The notes under the pieces are model-generated. The model did no database searches. It was not told the origin of the DNA and saw only the letters and a program-made list of their open reading frames with translations. Of a stretch of 64,000 nucleotides of DNA, positions 25,078 through 34,100 are shown one piece after another (the first letter of the stretch is position 1; each line of letters starts with the position of its first letter). Source of the DNA: Bradyrhizobium neotropicale. Lineage in GTDB: Bacteria; Pseudomonadota; Alphaproteobacteria; Rhizobiales; Xanthobacteraceae. The position numbers were made by a program, and so were the translations under genes. The stretch lies in contig NZ_LSEF01000114.1 in NCBI RefSeq assembly GCF_001641695.1, positions 1-64,000 of the forward strand, in the 5' to 3' direction.

Positions 25078-26052
25078 TCAGCGCTCGATCCACACAGTCA
25101 TCCCCGGCTCGAGATTTGCAGGCGACTTCTCGGGATCCAGGCGCAGGCGCAGCGTGTTGCGATCGTGATCGCCGATGACCCGTTCGGCCTGCCAGGTGGC
25201 GAACACGCCGAGCGGCCGCAGCTCGGTGACGACCGCCTTCGCGACGCCATCCGTCTCGTTCCGCACCACGCTCACCGTGTCGCTCATCGCGACGCGACCG
25301 AGGTGATCCTCGCGCACGTTGAATGAGAGCCATTGCCGGCCCGCGGCCTCGACCATCAGGATCGGTTGGCCGGCGCGGACGTTCTCGCCCACCTCCGCGG
25401 CAATGACGCTGACCGTGCCGTCAGCCGGGGCGCGCAGCACCATCTTGTCGAGCCGGCGCTCGAGCACGGTGACGGCTGCGGCCGCGGCCTGCACCTGCGC
25501 ATCGGCAACGGCCCGCTCCTCCCGGGTCGGACCCGCCACCGCCGCATCGTAATTGGCCTGGGCCTCCGCGACGTCGGCACGTGCGGCCGCCACGTCGTTT
25601 TCGGCCTGGTCGAGCGTCTGCTGCGATTCGAAGCTCTGCCGGGCGAGCGTGCTGGTGCGTGTGAGCTGGGCCTGCACATAGTCGAGGCGGGCGTTCGCCT
25701 TGGCGATGGCGGCCCTCCGGGAATCGACCTGTTCGCGGCGGACGCCGGCATAGACGTTGTTGCGGCTTGCGACGGCAGACGCGAGCGCGGCACGCGCCTG
25801 GTCCGCCTGCGCCGTCAATTCCACTGCCGAGAGCCGCGCCACGACGTCGCCCTCCTTCACAGAGGCACCCTTCTCGACCGCGATCGAGACGAGCTGGCCG
25901 TTGACCTCCGGCTCGACCCTGACCTCAGTTGCGCGCACCACGCCGACGATGGCCGTGGACGGTGCCGAGTGGCGGATGACATAGAGCAGCGCTCCCGCAG
26001 CGACCAGCGCAAGCGGAATTGCGAGGAAGGCGGCAGGTCTAACGTTGCGCAT
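25078..26052 (-). CDS. HlyD-family membrane fusion protein (second adaptor of efflux operon)
   Basis: This 324-residue adaptor has one N-terminal membrane anchor (AAFLAIPLALVAAGALLYV), a biotinyl-lipoyl half (VEPEVNGQLVSIAVEKGASV), a long coiled coil (about residues 85-185, rich in Ala/Gln/Arg) and the second lipoyl/beta-barrel part (VLRAPADGTVSVIAAEVGEN). It ends LEPGMTVWIER, the normal adaptor end. The start at 26052 has GGACAGGG upstream and overlaps the permease by 14 bases. Its operon partner is the double ABC-2 permease, and a second HlyD protein begins the operon. Such adaptors link inner-membrane pumps to a TolC-like outer channel. Confidence 0.85.
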   Translation of the reverse strand: MRNVRPAAFLAIPLALVAAGALLYVIRHSAPSTAIVGVVRATEVRVEPEVNGQLVSIAVEKGASVKEGDVVARLSAVELTAQADQARAALASAVASRNNVYAGVRREQVDSRRAAIAKANARLDYVQAQLTRTSTLARQSFESQQTLDQAENDVAAARADVAEAQANYDAAVAGPTREERAVADAQVQAAAAAVTVLERRLDKMVLRAPADGTVSVIAAEVGENVRAGQPILMVEAAGRQWLSFNVREDHLGRVAMSDTVSVVRNETDGVAKAVVTELRPLGVFATWQAERVIGDHDRNTLRLRLDPEKSPANLEPGMTVWIER

Positions 26053-28369
26053 GTCCCTGTCCTCTCTTGACGGCAAATGCCGAGATCACCGCGAGCGCAA
26101 AATAGCCGAGCGCCAGACTCCACAGGATCCGCCAGTCATGCGCGACCTCCCAGATGCTGGCCCCCATCTGGTTGATGCGCACGAGGCCATCGATCGCAGA
26201 GTCGGCCGGGAACAGCCGGCCGAACGCGAGGGCCACGTCGGGGATTGCTTCGCGCGGCCACGCAAAGCCGGCCAGGAAGAACTGCGGCAGGCTCGTCGCC
26301 AGTAGCAGGATGGTCGCGTTCTCGGGCCGCGTGAACCAGGCCCCGACAGCCTGTCCCATGAAGCTCGTCGCCAGCAGAAAGACAGTCGCCAGTGCGAGGA
26401 TCTGCGGAAGATGGCCGAGCGTCGAAAAACCGTAGATGCGCGGCAGCACGATGACATAAAGTGCGAGGGCAGGAAGATAGATGGTCAAATGAGCGACGCC
26501 GCGGCCGAGCACGCCGGCAAACGCTCCGCCTCCCGCCGCCAGCGCGGTGCCGGTCAACATCGCCGCACCGATCAGCAGGGTCTGCTGCAGGATCAGGATG
26601 AATGCCGCCGGAACGACGTAGCTCGCATAACCGCCCACCGGGTTGAAGATCGGCTGCAGCAGAACATCGGCTGGGCTCGAACTCGCAAGCTTGGCCTTGA
26701 CGAGGCTTCCATCCGAGCGCGCGCCGCGCGAAACGAGCTCGGACGTCAAGGTTCCGATCGCGGTGGCGATCCCGCTGGCGCTCGATCTGAAGACGAACAG
26801 ATAGGTTGCATCAGCGTAGACAGGGATGTGGGCGGTGATGCCCTTGAGTACATCGCGCTCGGTGTTGGGCGGAATCTCGATGGCGGCAAAGGCCTGCCCG
26901 CGGTCGATTGCGATGCGCGCTTCGGCAAGCGTTCGGGCGCGAACCACGACACTCAAAGCACCGCTCGCATCCAGCGTCTCGACGATCTGCCGGCTGAGAT
27001 CGCTGAGATCATTGTCGACGACTGCTATGGGAAGCTTGCGCAGGATCTGGTTCAGATAGGGTTGCGGATAATAGATGCCGTAGACCAGGGGCGCGAGAAA
27101 CAGGATGCTGAAGGCACTCCGCGTTCCCAGTACCCGCCGCCATTCCGCCGTGAAGGCGCCGCCGATGCCGCGCGGTGTGTGGCTGACCTCGGAGGGCTCG
27201 GCAGGCCGCGCCGTTGCAAACCAGCCCCGGCGCGTAAGGCTCGCCATGCGCAGCAGCGCAAGACCGGCAAAGAGCAACGCCAGACCCGCAAGCGCCGCGA
27301 AGGGAATAGCGGAATCGGCGACCGGCAATCCCCGCGCCGCCTGTCCCAGCAGGACGGCCATATACCAGCGCAGCGGCAGGATCGCGCTCCAGGTGTGCGC
27401 AAAGGCATTCATGCCGATGGTGGGAAAGCCGACACCGGCATAGCCGAACGCGGGCGAGGCAATGAGGCCTGCAAGTCCGAGCCCGGTGGCGAGATCACCG
27501 ACCAGAAGCTGGAGCAGAGCTCCGAGCGACAGATAGGCAATGATCAGCAGCGAAGCCGCAGCGATCATCAACGGCAGGTCGCCCCTGAAGGGGATATCCA
27601 GCACGCCCTCCAGGAACAGCGGCTCGGCCAGCATGACCAGGAAGAAGATGCAGAACAGCGGCGCGAGCTTGCCGGCCAGCGCGACGAGCGGATCGCCGCC
27701 GGCGCTCTCGAGCCAGGCCCGCGCGTCGCGACGGCGGAATTCGGAGCCGACGGAGTAGCCGGCGGCAAGCGTGATCACCACATGGATGATGGTTGGCAGC
27801 AGCGCGCGCAGCAGGAACTGCGCATAGTTCTTCTGCGGATTGACCAGTGCCATGGTCTCCGCCTTGAGCGCTCCCAAGGACGCCGGCGCAGGCGCAGCGC
27901 GACTGGCGGGAGCGGCCACGGCCGCCGCGGCGGAAAGCGAATCGCTGAGGCCCGAGGACGCGATGCCGGAGGGGGTCAGGAACTGCTGGTTATAGAATCC
28001 GACGACCTGCGGGCGCCGCGCGGCCTTCAGGTCGCGCTCGAAATCCGGCGGGATATAAACGGCCGAAATCGACTTCCCGGAGCGTATGTCCTCAACGGCC
28101 GTGGACAGCGTGCCGGACCGGTCGACGATCTTCAGGCTCGGAGATGCCGCGACATATTCCACAAGGGCGCGAGAGGCCTCCGACTTGTCTTCGTCGACGA
28201 CCGTCACGCCGAGTCCGCGAATGACCGGGTGGCTGAAGACCGTCGTGAGGACCACGAATGCGAACAGCGGCACGCCGAAGATCAGCAGCAGCGCCACGCG
28301 ATCACCGAGCAGCCAGCGGCACTCGCGCCGCGCGACCAGCCAGAATCCAGGCTTTGGCGCCGGCCTCAT
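26039..28369 (-). CDS. double ABC-2 type permease (two tandem permease modules fused)
   Basis: The 776-residue product contains two ABC-2 permease modules in tandem. Module 1 (residues ~1-385) starts WLVARRECRWLLGDRVALLL, has a large periplasmic loop (SAVYIPPDFERDLKAARR) and a C-terminal membrane cluster. Module 2 (~405-776) repeats the plan: AEWRRVLGTRSAFSILFLAP, AFAAIEIPPNTERDVLKG, and a membrane cluster with FTRPENATILLLATSLPQF. Single modules of this type are ~370 residues. No ATP-binding gene lies in the operon. The start overlaps the upstream adaptor stop by 4 bases (ATGA). It probably exports a drug or lipid-like compound, provided an ATPase acts in trans. Confidence 0.82.
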   Translation of the reverse strand: MRPAPKPGFWLVARRECRWLLGDRVALLLIFGVPLFAFVVLTTVFSHPVIRGLGVTVVDEDKSEASRALVEYVAASPSLKIVDRSGTLSTAVEDIRSGKSISAVYIPPDFERDLKAARRPQVVGFYNQQFLTPSGIASSGLSDSLSAAAAVAAPASRAAPAPASLGALKAETMALVNPQKNYAQFLLRALLPTIIHVVITLAAGYSVGSEFRRRDARAWLESAGGDPLVALAGKLAPLFCIFFLVMLAEPLFLEGVLDIPFRGDLPLMIAAASLLIIAYLSLGALLQLLVGDLATGLGLAGLIASPAFGYAGVGFPTIGMNAFAHTWSAILPLRWYMAVLLGQAARGLPVADSAIPFAALAGLALLFAGLALLRMASLTRRGWFATARPAEPSEVSHTPRGIGGAFTAEWRRVLGTRSAFSILFLAPLVYGIYYPQPYLNQILRKLPIAVVDNDLSDLSRQIVETLDASGALSVVVRARTLAEARIAIDRGQAFAAIEIPPNTERDVLKGITAHIPVYADATYLFVFRSSASGIATAIGTLTSELVSRGARSDGSLVKAKLASSSPADVLLQPIFNPVGGYASYVVPAAFILILQQTLLIGAAMLTGTALAAGGGAFAGVLGRGVAHLTIYLPALALYVIVLPRIYGFSTLGHLPQILALATVFLLATSFMGQAVGAWFTRPENATILLLATSLPQFFLAGFAWPREAIPDVALAFGRLFPADSAIDGLVRINQMGASIWEVAHDWRILWSLALGYFALAVISAFAVKRGQGHAQR

Positions 28370-29427
28370 TGCCGCGACCGCCAATCGAGATAGGCGCTCA
28401 TGCCCGGCCGTAGCTCGGGCACCGGCGTCACGGGATAGGCGCGGATCGAGAACGTGCGCAGATCGAAATCGCCGGAGGCGCGCGTGGCGCGCCAGCTCGC
28501 ATACTCGCCCTTGGTAGCAATGAGCTTGACCTCGATCGTGACGCGGCGATCGTCGAGCGCGGGGATGCGAACGTCGAAACGGTCGCCGACCTTCAGGCTC
28601 TTGACGAGATCCTCGCGGAGATCGAAGTGAACCCAGACGTCGCCAAGGTCTATCAGGGTCACCAGCGGCACGCCGGGGGACACATATTCGCCCGGCTCGA
28701 TGTTGCGTTGGTAGACCTGCGAGGCGACCGGCGCATAGACGACGAGCTGGTCGATGATGGATTGGACGCTCTGGATATCGGCATCGGCCTTTTCGACGTT
28801 TGCCTTTGCGATCGCGCGTTCTTCCTTCGTGTAGCCGTTGACTGCCTGCTCGTAGGCCGATTTGGCCTGATCGACCGCGCGCTCGCTTTCGTGCAGGGCA
28901 TCGGTCACCTGGTCCAGGCGGGCCTGTGGCGCGTTGCCCTGCTCGGTCAGGGTCCGGGTGCGGTCGAAGGTCTTTTGCGCCAGCACCACCGCCGCCTGCG
29001 CGCGCTCCATCTCCGCCTTGCGCGCGGCGATGGTCTCCACGCGTGTTCCGACCAGAACGTTGACGAGCTGGGCGTCCGCAACGACCTTTGCCGCTCGCAT
29101 CTGGTCGTGCTTCGCCAGTGTCTCGGGATTGTCGATCCGCACCAGGATGGCGCCCGCAGGGACATTCTGGCCACGCTGGACGGGGATTTCCTTGACCCTG
29201 CCGTCGACACGCGCGGCGATATCCAGCCGCGTCGCGTCGACCTCGCCCTGGACGAGCAGCGGCTCCGGCCGCAGCAGATAGAAGATGGAGAGCGCGGCGA
29301 CGGCGGCTGCCACGATAGTGACAATGATGGCAGGTGCGCGCGTCGCATTGCGCGGGCTCTTCTTGGGTCCTTCGCTCGAAGCATCGGGCGTCGCTTGTAT
29401 GTTCTCGTCGGAGGTCGGCATGTCCAT
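28366..29427 (-). CDS. HlyD/EmrA-family membrane fusion protein (first adaptor of efflux operon)
   Basis: This 353-residue adaptor has a polar N-terminus, one membrane anchor (APAIIVTIVAAAVAALSIFY), a lipoyl half (LDIAARVDGRVKEIPVQRGQ), a coiled coil with DRTRTLTEQGNAPQARLDQV and EERAIAKANVEKADADIQSV, and the beta-barrel part (YQRNIEPGEYVSPGVPLVTL). It ends PELRPGMSAYLDWRSRQ. Three start codons are close; 29427 is preferred because AAGGGGA lies 8 bases upstream, while 29448 and 29421 remain possible. It is the first gene of the operon with the double permease and a second adaptor. Confidence 0.83.
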   Translation of the reverse strand: MDMPTSDENIQATPDASSEGPKKSPRNATRAPAIIVTIVAAAVAALSIFYLLRPEPLLVQGEVDATRLDIAARVDGRVKEIPVQRGQNVPAGAILVRIDNPETLAKHDQMRAAKVVADAQLVNVLVGTRVETIAARKAEMERAQAAVVLAQKTFDRTRTLTEQGNAPQARLDQVTDALHESERAVDQAKSAYEQAVNGYTKEERAIAKANVEKADADIQSVQSIIDQLVVYAPVASQVYQRNIEPGEYVSPGVPLVTLIDLGDVWVHFDLREDLVKSLKVGDRFDVRIPALDDRRVTIEVKLIATKGEYASWRATRASGDFDLRTFSIRAYPVTPVPELRPGMSAYLDWRSRQ

Positions 29428-29783
29428 ATCCTGATCCCCTTGGCTCATCACCGGGATCGCCGCTTTCCATACCGTGTTTGTAAAGCCGCGTCCGACCCGA
29501 TGGCTGGCGCCGGACAGCGCCACTCATCGAGGAAGAAAACTACCACGCGGTGCCGTAAACGCCTAGGATGGCTTCTCGCGGCCAACCTCCGGCATCTCCA
29601 TTCTCCATCGTCTGGCTGGGCGCCACCTGAAGTGCGACCGAGAGATCGCTGTCCAGCGATCCAAACACCAGCACCGCCTCGCAGCTTGGAAGCTCTTGCT
29701 GCAATTGGGCTGGAATTGCGGTCTTGGCTGTCTCGATCCACGTGCGGTGCGCTGCTGCCAGCTCATTCGACGTGGTCTGACGA
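29428..29783 (-). other. 356-base gap with a possible protein remnant
   Basis: No gene with a normal start is seen here. On the minus strand one frame stays open from about 29780 to a TAG at 29540-29542 and reads like protein (WIETAKTAIPAQLQQELPSC, GSLDSDLSVALQVAPSQTME, GWPREAILGVYGTAW). It has no convincing start or ribosome site and overlaps nothing else useful. It could be the tail of a decayed gene or chance; I do not recognise the family. Confidence 0.25.
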
Positions 29784-30140
29784 TCAGTTTCGTCGGGCGG
29801 TCCAGTATCCGGAGCAACGCGCGGTGCCGGAATAGCCGCTCCAGCGTCCCTGGCCGGTGTTGCCGGACAGTCGGCCGGCGCCGGAGGCGTATTTGTCCTG
29901 AACGGTGACCGAGGCGCGGACCGCGCCGGATCTTGCGACGTAGCCTCTGAACCTGACCAGGTTCGGATGTGTCACGATCCCGTTGGAAATGTTGACGGAG
30001 AAGCTGTAGCTCGGATCGCATGCACCTCTCTGCGTCACAAAGACGAGGTCCCAGGCGCCGTCGTAGATCGAATGAGCCTCAGCGCTCGAGCTCAAGGCGA
30101 CGAGACAAGCTGCCGCCGCCCAACAAACGCGCTTTTTCAT
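29784..30140 (-). CDS. small secreted protein of unknown function
   Basis: The 118-residue product has a clear signal peptide (MKKRVCWAAAACLVALSSSA, cleavage after AEA) and a mature part beginning HSIYDGAWDLVFVTQRGACD. It then resembles a small beta-rich domain: SVNISNGIVTHPNLVRFRGY, RASVTVQDKYASGAGRLSGN, GRWSGYSGTARCSGYWTARR. Two cysteines could pair. This pattern is common in Bradyrhizobium secreted proteins of unknown role. GGAG lies 8 bases before the ATG. It is followed upstream by the ThrE-like exporter gene in the same direction, 141 bases away. Confidence 0.72.
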   Translation of the reverse strand: MKKRVCWAAAACLVALSSSAEAHSIYDGAWDLVFVTQRGACDPSYSFSVNISNGIVTHPNLVRFRGYVARSGAVRASVTVQDKYASGAGRLSGNTGQGRWSGYSGTARCSGYWTARRN

Positions 30141-30281
30141 CACGAGTTCTCCGAGGTTGGGGTTCCGTATTCCCCGCCACAGCCCTGACAGGCTGATTAG
30201 CCGAGGTATCTGATGTTGGGATTGTCGAGATTTCCGGGGCAAGCGCAAGCACGGCGACGAACATACGGTCCGGACACGCGG

Positions 30282-31550
30282 TCACAGCGATTTCTGGTAC
30301 GCGGACGAGAAGCGTTCAAACAGCATGCGCGGGAGGATAAGTCCCACGGTCATGGCCATGATGATCAAAAAGGCGGTGACGCCGCTCGCCGCGATGGCCG
30401 TCAGCAGGGTCGCCGGCGCGCTCGGCCCGATTTCCACCAGCTCGACGAGGCCGGCCGCGGCGTTGAACAGGAAGAAGCCGGGCATCATCGAGACAACGGC
30501 GGAAAAGGCGAGGGCCGCAAAAGGCAGATGCAGGCGATCGGCGACCGGCGTGACGATGGTGCCGACCAGCATGCAGGCGACGAGCGCTCCGGTCCCGGCA
30601 CTCTCGCCTGCGACGACGACCAGCGCCCAGCGTACGGCGTGCGCGAGCATGCCGACCGCGATTGGGAACGGCAGGAGACGCCACGGCATCGAGAAGAAGG
30701 TGCCAAAGGAGGCGACGGCGCATCCCGCCGCAATCACGTCGACGGCCAATGGCACGGGCGGGGCCGATCCGGCGGTCGCGAGCTTTGCGCCGACGGCTGC
30801 GAACCCAAACAGCAGCCCGGCGCAGACCAGGACCACGATGACGGCGGCATAGGCGAGACGCGCGACGCCCAGTGCCATGCGGGTACGGGCGAGATCGATG
30901 GCGCCGTTGAGGATATGCGGGCCGGGCACCAGCACCATGCAGGGACAGAAGGCAATCAGCGATATCGCAGTCGACAGGCCGAAGCGGCTTGCGGCTGCAG
31001 CAACGATACCTGCGATCAGCGCGGCGCAAAGTGGCTGGATCAGCGGGTTGGCGCTGAAGCCGGACAGCCAGCGCCGCACGAGCGCTCCAATCGCGGCGCT
31101 GGCCGCAATCAGCAGCAGGCTCGTCGCCTCGAGAGCGCCGAACAGGACGCCCAGCGAGGCCGCGCCGATTGCCACGAACAACGTGAAGCGCGTCGTGGAA
31201 GCCGGAGGCAGGCGACTTGCCGCGATCAGCGCAGAATGGGCTGCATCGGGCGGCAGCGTACCGTCACAGACCTGATCGATGACTGTCGTGACGGCCAACA
31301 CCCTGCCCATGTCGACGCCAAGCGGCTTGGCAGCAACGATCTGCGAGATCGGCGTGCCTTCGATTTCGACGGTGATCTCGCCCCAGTAAGGTAGCACTCT
31401 GACGGTCAAGCCGAACGCGCGCCCGAGGCGCTCGGCGGCGGTGACCGTCCGTTCCGTGGTCTGCCCGTGAGCAAACAGCAGTGTCGCCGCCAGCGCGGTG
31501 GTCTTCAGTGCAGCCTCGCGGCGCGACGAATCCGGATTCGATGTTTCCAT
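30282..31550 (-). CDS. threonine/serine exporter (ThrE/DUF1212) family protein
   Basis: This 422-residue protein fits the ThrE plan. A cytoplasmic N-terminal domain contains TAAERLGRAFGLTVRVLPYW and EITVEIEGTPISQIVAAKPL, followed by about ten membrane helices including LVPGPHILNGAIDLARTRMA and SMMPGFFLFNAAAGLVELVE. ThrE exports threonine and serine in Corynebacterium; the substrate here is not certain. The ATG at 31550 is the start nearest the conserved domain, but its ribosome site is weak (GAGGACC, 11 bases away). It is divergent from the molybdoenzyme gene. Confidence 0.8.
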   Translation of the reverse strand: METSNPDSSRREAALKTTALAATLLFAHGQTTERTVTAAERLGRAFGLTVRVLPYWGEITVEIEGTPISQIVAAKPLGVDMGRVLAVTTVIDQVCDGTLPPDAAHSALIAASRLPPASTTRFTLFVAIGAASLGVLFGALEATSLLLIAASAAIGALVRRWLSGFSANPLIQPLCAALIAGIVAAAASRFGLSTAISLIAFCPCMVLVPGPHILNGAIDLARTRMALGVARLAYAAVIVVLVCAGLLFGFAAVGAKLATAGSAPPVPLAVDVIAAGCAVASFGTFFSMPWRLLPFPIAVGMLAHAVRWALVVVAGESAGTGALVACMLVGTIVTPVADRLHLPFAALAFSAVVSMMPGFFLFNAAAGLVELVEIGPSAPATLLTAIAASGVTAFLIIMAMTVGLILPRMLFERFSSAYQKSL

Positions 31551-31743
31551 TTTGAGATCGGTCCTCGGCGTCGTTCGGCTGAATAGCCGGCTTCGAAGTA
31601 TCCGCGATCTGTGCGATGCCGTCATCCCTGAGTTCCAGACATCGATGATCGGTTGCCCCACGGGAAAGCGCCTCATTATACTGTGTCCCGATGATTGCGA
31701 CGAGGCGGGCCCGCACGCCGCTCCAGCGACAAAGGAACACGCG

Positions 31744-34065
31744 ATGAACGAGACAATTGGCTTCCCCGATCCGGGCCTCGACCTGTCCGACGGCTTCAAG
31801 CCGCACACCTCGCACTGGGGCGTGTTCTCGGCGCGGAACAGCGAGGCCGGGCTCGAGGTCAGGCATTATGCGGGGGATCCCGATCCGAACGGCATCATCG
31901 ACAATTTTCCCGGTGCGCTCCGCCACCAAGCGCGCATCGCGCAGCCGGCGATCCGCCGTGGCTGGCTCGAGCGCGGGCCCGGCCCGGACGATCGCCGCGG
32001 CCGCGATGAATTCGTCTCCGTCAGCTGGGAGAAGGCACTCGACCTTTTGGGCGACGAGCTGTCGCGCATCCGCGATACGCGCGGGCCCGGTGCCGTGTTC
32101 GGCGGCTCCTATGGCTGGTCGAGCGCGGGCCGCTTCCATCACGCCCAGAGCCAGGTTCACCGTTTCCTCAACATCGCGATGGGCGGCTATGTGCGCTCGG
32201 TCAACACCTATTCCTCGGGCGCGTCCTCGGTGCTGCTGCCCCAGATTTTGGCGGGCTACGAAGACATCACCAAGCGCAACGTCACGTGGGAGCAGATCGC
32301 GACCGAGAGCGAGATCGTGCTGGCATTCGGCGGTATGGCGCTGAAGAACTCCATGGTGGCGGGAGGCTCGATCAGCAAGCATGTCGAGCGCGGCGCCATG
32401 GCGGCTGCGCGCCGGCGCGGCTGCGAGTTCATTCTGGTCAGCCCGCTGCGCGAGGATCTTCCCGCGGAGGCCGGCGCCGAATGGATGACCTGCGTGCCTG
32501 GCACCGACACGGCCCTGATGCTCGGCATCGTCCACACGCTGGTCGCCGAAGGCCTGCACGATCAGGCTTTCCTCGATCGCTACACCGAGGGATGGCCGGT
32601 CTTCCTGCGCTATCTGACCGGCGAGAGCGATGGGCAAGCCAGGAGCGCCGAATGGGCCGCAACGATCTGCGGCGTCGACGCACAGACGATTCGAAAGCTC
32701 GCGTGTCGCCTTGCCGGCAAAAGGGCGCTCATCACCGTCTCGCATTCGCTCCAGCGCGCCGAGCATGGCGAGCAGCCGGTTTGGATGGGCATGGTGCTGG
32801 CGGCGGCGCTCGGCCAGATCGGCCTTCCAGGTGGCGGCTACGCCTATTCGCTCGGCGCGATCGGCTATTACGGTCGCCGTGTCAACGACGTGCCGGGGCC
32901 GACGCTCGGGCAGGGCCGCAATGGCGTCGCCGATTTCATTCCGGTGGCGCGTATCGCCGACATGCTGCTCAATCCCGGCGCCACCTATCGCTACAATGGA
33001 GAGACGCGTACTTATCCGGACATCCGTCTCGTCTATTGGGCGGGCGGCAATCCCTTCCATCATCACCAGGATATTAACCGTCTGCGCAAGGCCTTCGCCC
33101 GGCTCGATACGCTGGTCGTGCACGAACTCGCGTGGACCGCCACGGCGCGGCACGCCGACATCGTGCTGCCTTCGACAATGACGCTCGAGCGCGAGGACAT
33201 CGGCTATTCCACCAACGATCCTCTCATGGTCGCCATGCACCAAATCGCCGAGCCGTTTGGGCTGGCGCGCGACGACTATGAGATCTTTGCCGATCTCGCC
33301 GAATGTCTCGGTGCTCGCGAGCCTTTCACCGAAGGCCGCACATCGCGGCAATGGCTGGCACATCTCTACGAGCCGACCCGAGCCTCGCTGGAGGCGCGCG
33401 GCCTTGAGGCACCGAGCTTCGAGGAGTTCTGGCAGCGCGGCAGCCTCGTCGTGCCGCAACAGCCCGATGACGGCGGCAGGCTGCGCCGCTTCCGCGACGA
33501 TCCCGTCAATCATGCCCTGCCGACGCCGAGCGGACGCATCGAGATATTCTCTGCGAAGATCGCTGGCCATGGCGATGCGGACTGCCCGGGCCACCCGGTC
33601 TGGCTCGAGAAGACCGATGTGCCGAAGCCGGGTGCGCCGTGCTTCCTCGTTGCCAATCAGCCGGTGACGCGTCTGCACAGCCAGCTCGACTTCGGCGGAC
33701 ATTCGCTTCAAGCAAAACATCGCGGCCGCGAGGTCGCTCGCATGAATCCGTGCGATGCGGGCGCGCGCGGCATCAAGGATGGCGACATTATCCGCCTTTT
33801 CAACGAACGCGGCGCCTGCCTTGCCGCGGTGCATGTCACCGACGGCATAGCGCCCGGCATCGTGCAGTTGCCGACCGGCGCCTGGTACGATCCGATGGAT
33901 CCCGAGGACGAGGCGCCGCTCTGCGTTCACGGTAATCCGAACGTTCTCACCCGTGACATCGGCACCTCATCCCTCGCGCAAGGCTGCACCGGTCAGCTCA
34001 CCACGGTCGAGGTCGAGCGCTTCACCGGCAATCTGCCGCCGATCCGCGCCTTCGATCCGGTGTAG
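31744..34065 (+). CDS. BisC/TorZ-type molybdopterin oxidoreductase
   Basis: The 773-residue product belongs to the DMSO reductase family of molybdenum enzymes. The motif YGWSSAGR (residues 123-130) places the molybdenum-coordinating serine at 127, and there is no iron-sulfur cysteine motif at the N-terminus. This matches biotin sulfoxide/TMAO/DMSO reductases of the BisC/DorA type. Cofactor regions include GQGRNGVADFIPVARIADML, YWAGGNPFHHHQDINRLR, ELAWTATARHADIVLPSTMT and LVANQPVTRLHSQLDFGG. There is no Tat signal, so it is probably cytoplasmic like BisC. AGGA lies 7 bases before the ATG. A protein of unknown function follows 35 bases downstream; no cytochrome partner is nearby. Confidence 0.88.
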   Translation: MNETIGFPDPGLDLSDGFKPHTSHWGVFSARNSEAGLEVRHYAGDPDPNGIIDNFPGALRHQARIAQPAIRRGWLERGPGPDDRRGRDEFVSVSWEKALDLLGDELSRIRDTRGPGAVFGGSYGWSSAGRFHHAQSQVHRFLNIAMGGYVRSVNTYSSGASSVLLPQILAGYEDITKRNVTWEQIATESEIVLAFGGMALKNSMVAGGSISKHVERGAMAAARRRGCEFILVSPLREDLPAEAGAEWMTCVPGTDTALMLGIVHTLVAEGLHDQAFLDRYTEGWPVFLRYLTGESDGQARSAEWAATICGVDAQTIRKLACRLAGKRALITVSHSLQRAEHGEQPVWMGMVLAAALGQIGLPGGGYAYSLGAIGYYGRRVNDVPGPTLGQGRNGVADFIPVARIADMLLNPGATYRYNGETRTYPDIRLVYWAGGNPFHHHQDINRLRKAFARLDTLVVHELAWTATARHADIVLPSTMTLEREDIGYSTNDPLMVAMHQIAEPFGLARDDYEIFADLAECLGAREPFTEGRTSRQWLAHLYEPTRASLEARGLEAPSFEEFWQRGSLVVPQQPDDGGRLRRFRDDPVNHALPTPSGRIEIFSAKIAGHGDADCPGHPVWLEKTDVPKPGAPCFLVANQPVTRLHSQLDFGGHSLQAKHRGREVARMNPCDAGARGIKDGDIIRLFNERGACLAAVHVTDGIAPGIVQLPTGAWYDPMDPEDEAPLCVHGNPNVLTRDIGTSSLAQGCTGQLTTVEVERFTGNLPPIRAFDPV

Positions 34066-34100
34066 CGGATACGATGCGCCGCTTGTCGGAAGGAACGTTG

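Noticed and set aside
26411..28393. A 660-codon plus-strand frame opposite the double permease
   Set aside because: It is polar, Arg/Gln-rich shadow sequence; the minus strand shows a clear duplicated membrane protein.
31264..33930. A very long (888-codon) minus-strand frame opposite the molybdoenzyme
   Set aside because: The plus strand has a full cofactor-binding enzyme with recognisable motifs, while this frame has no known domain. It is a GC-rich codon shadow.
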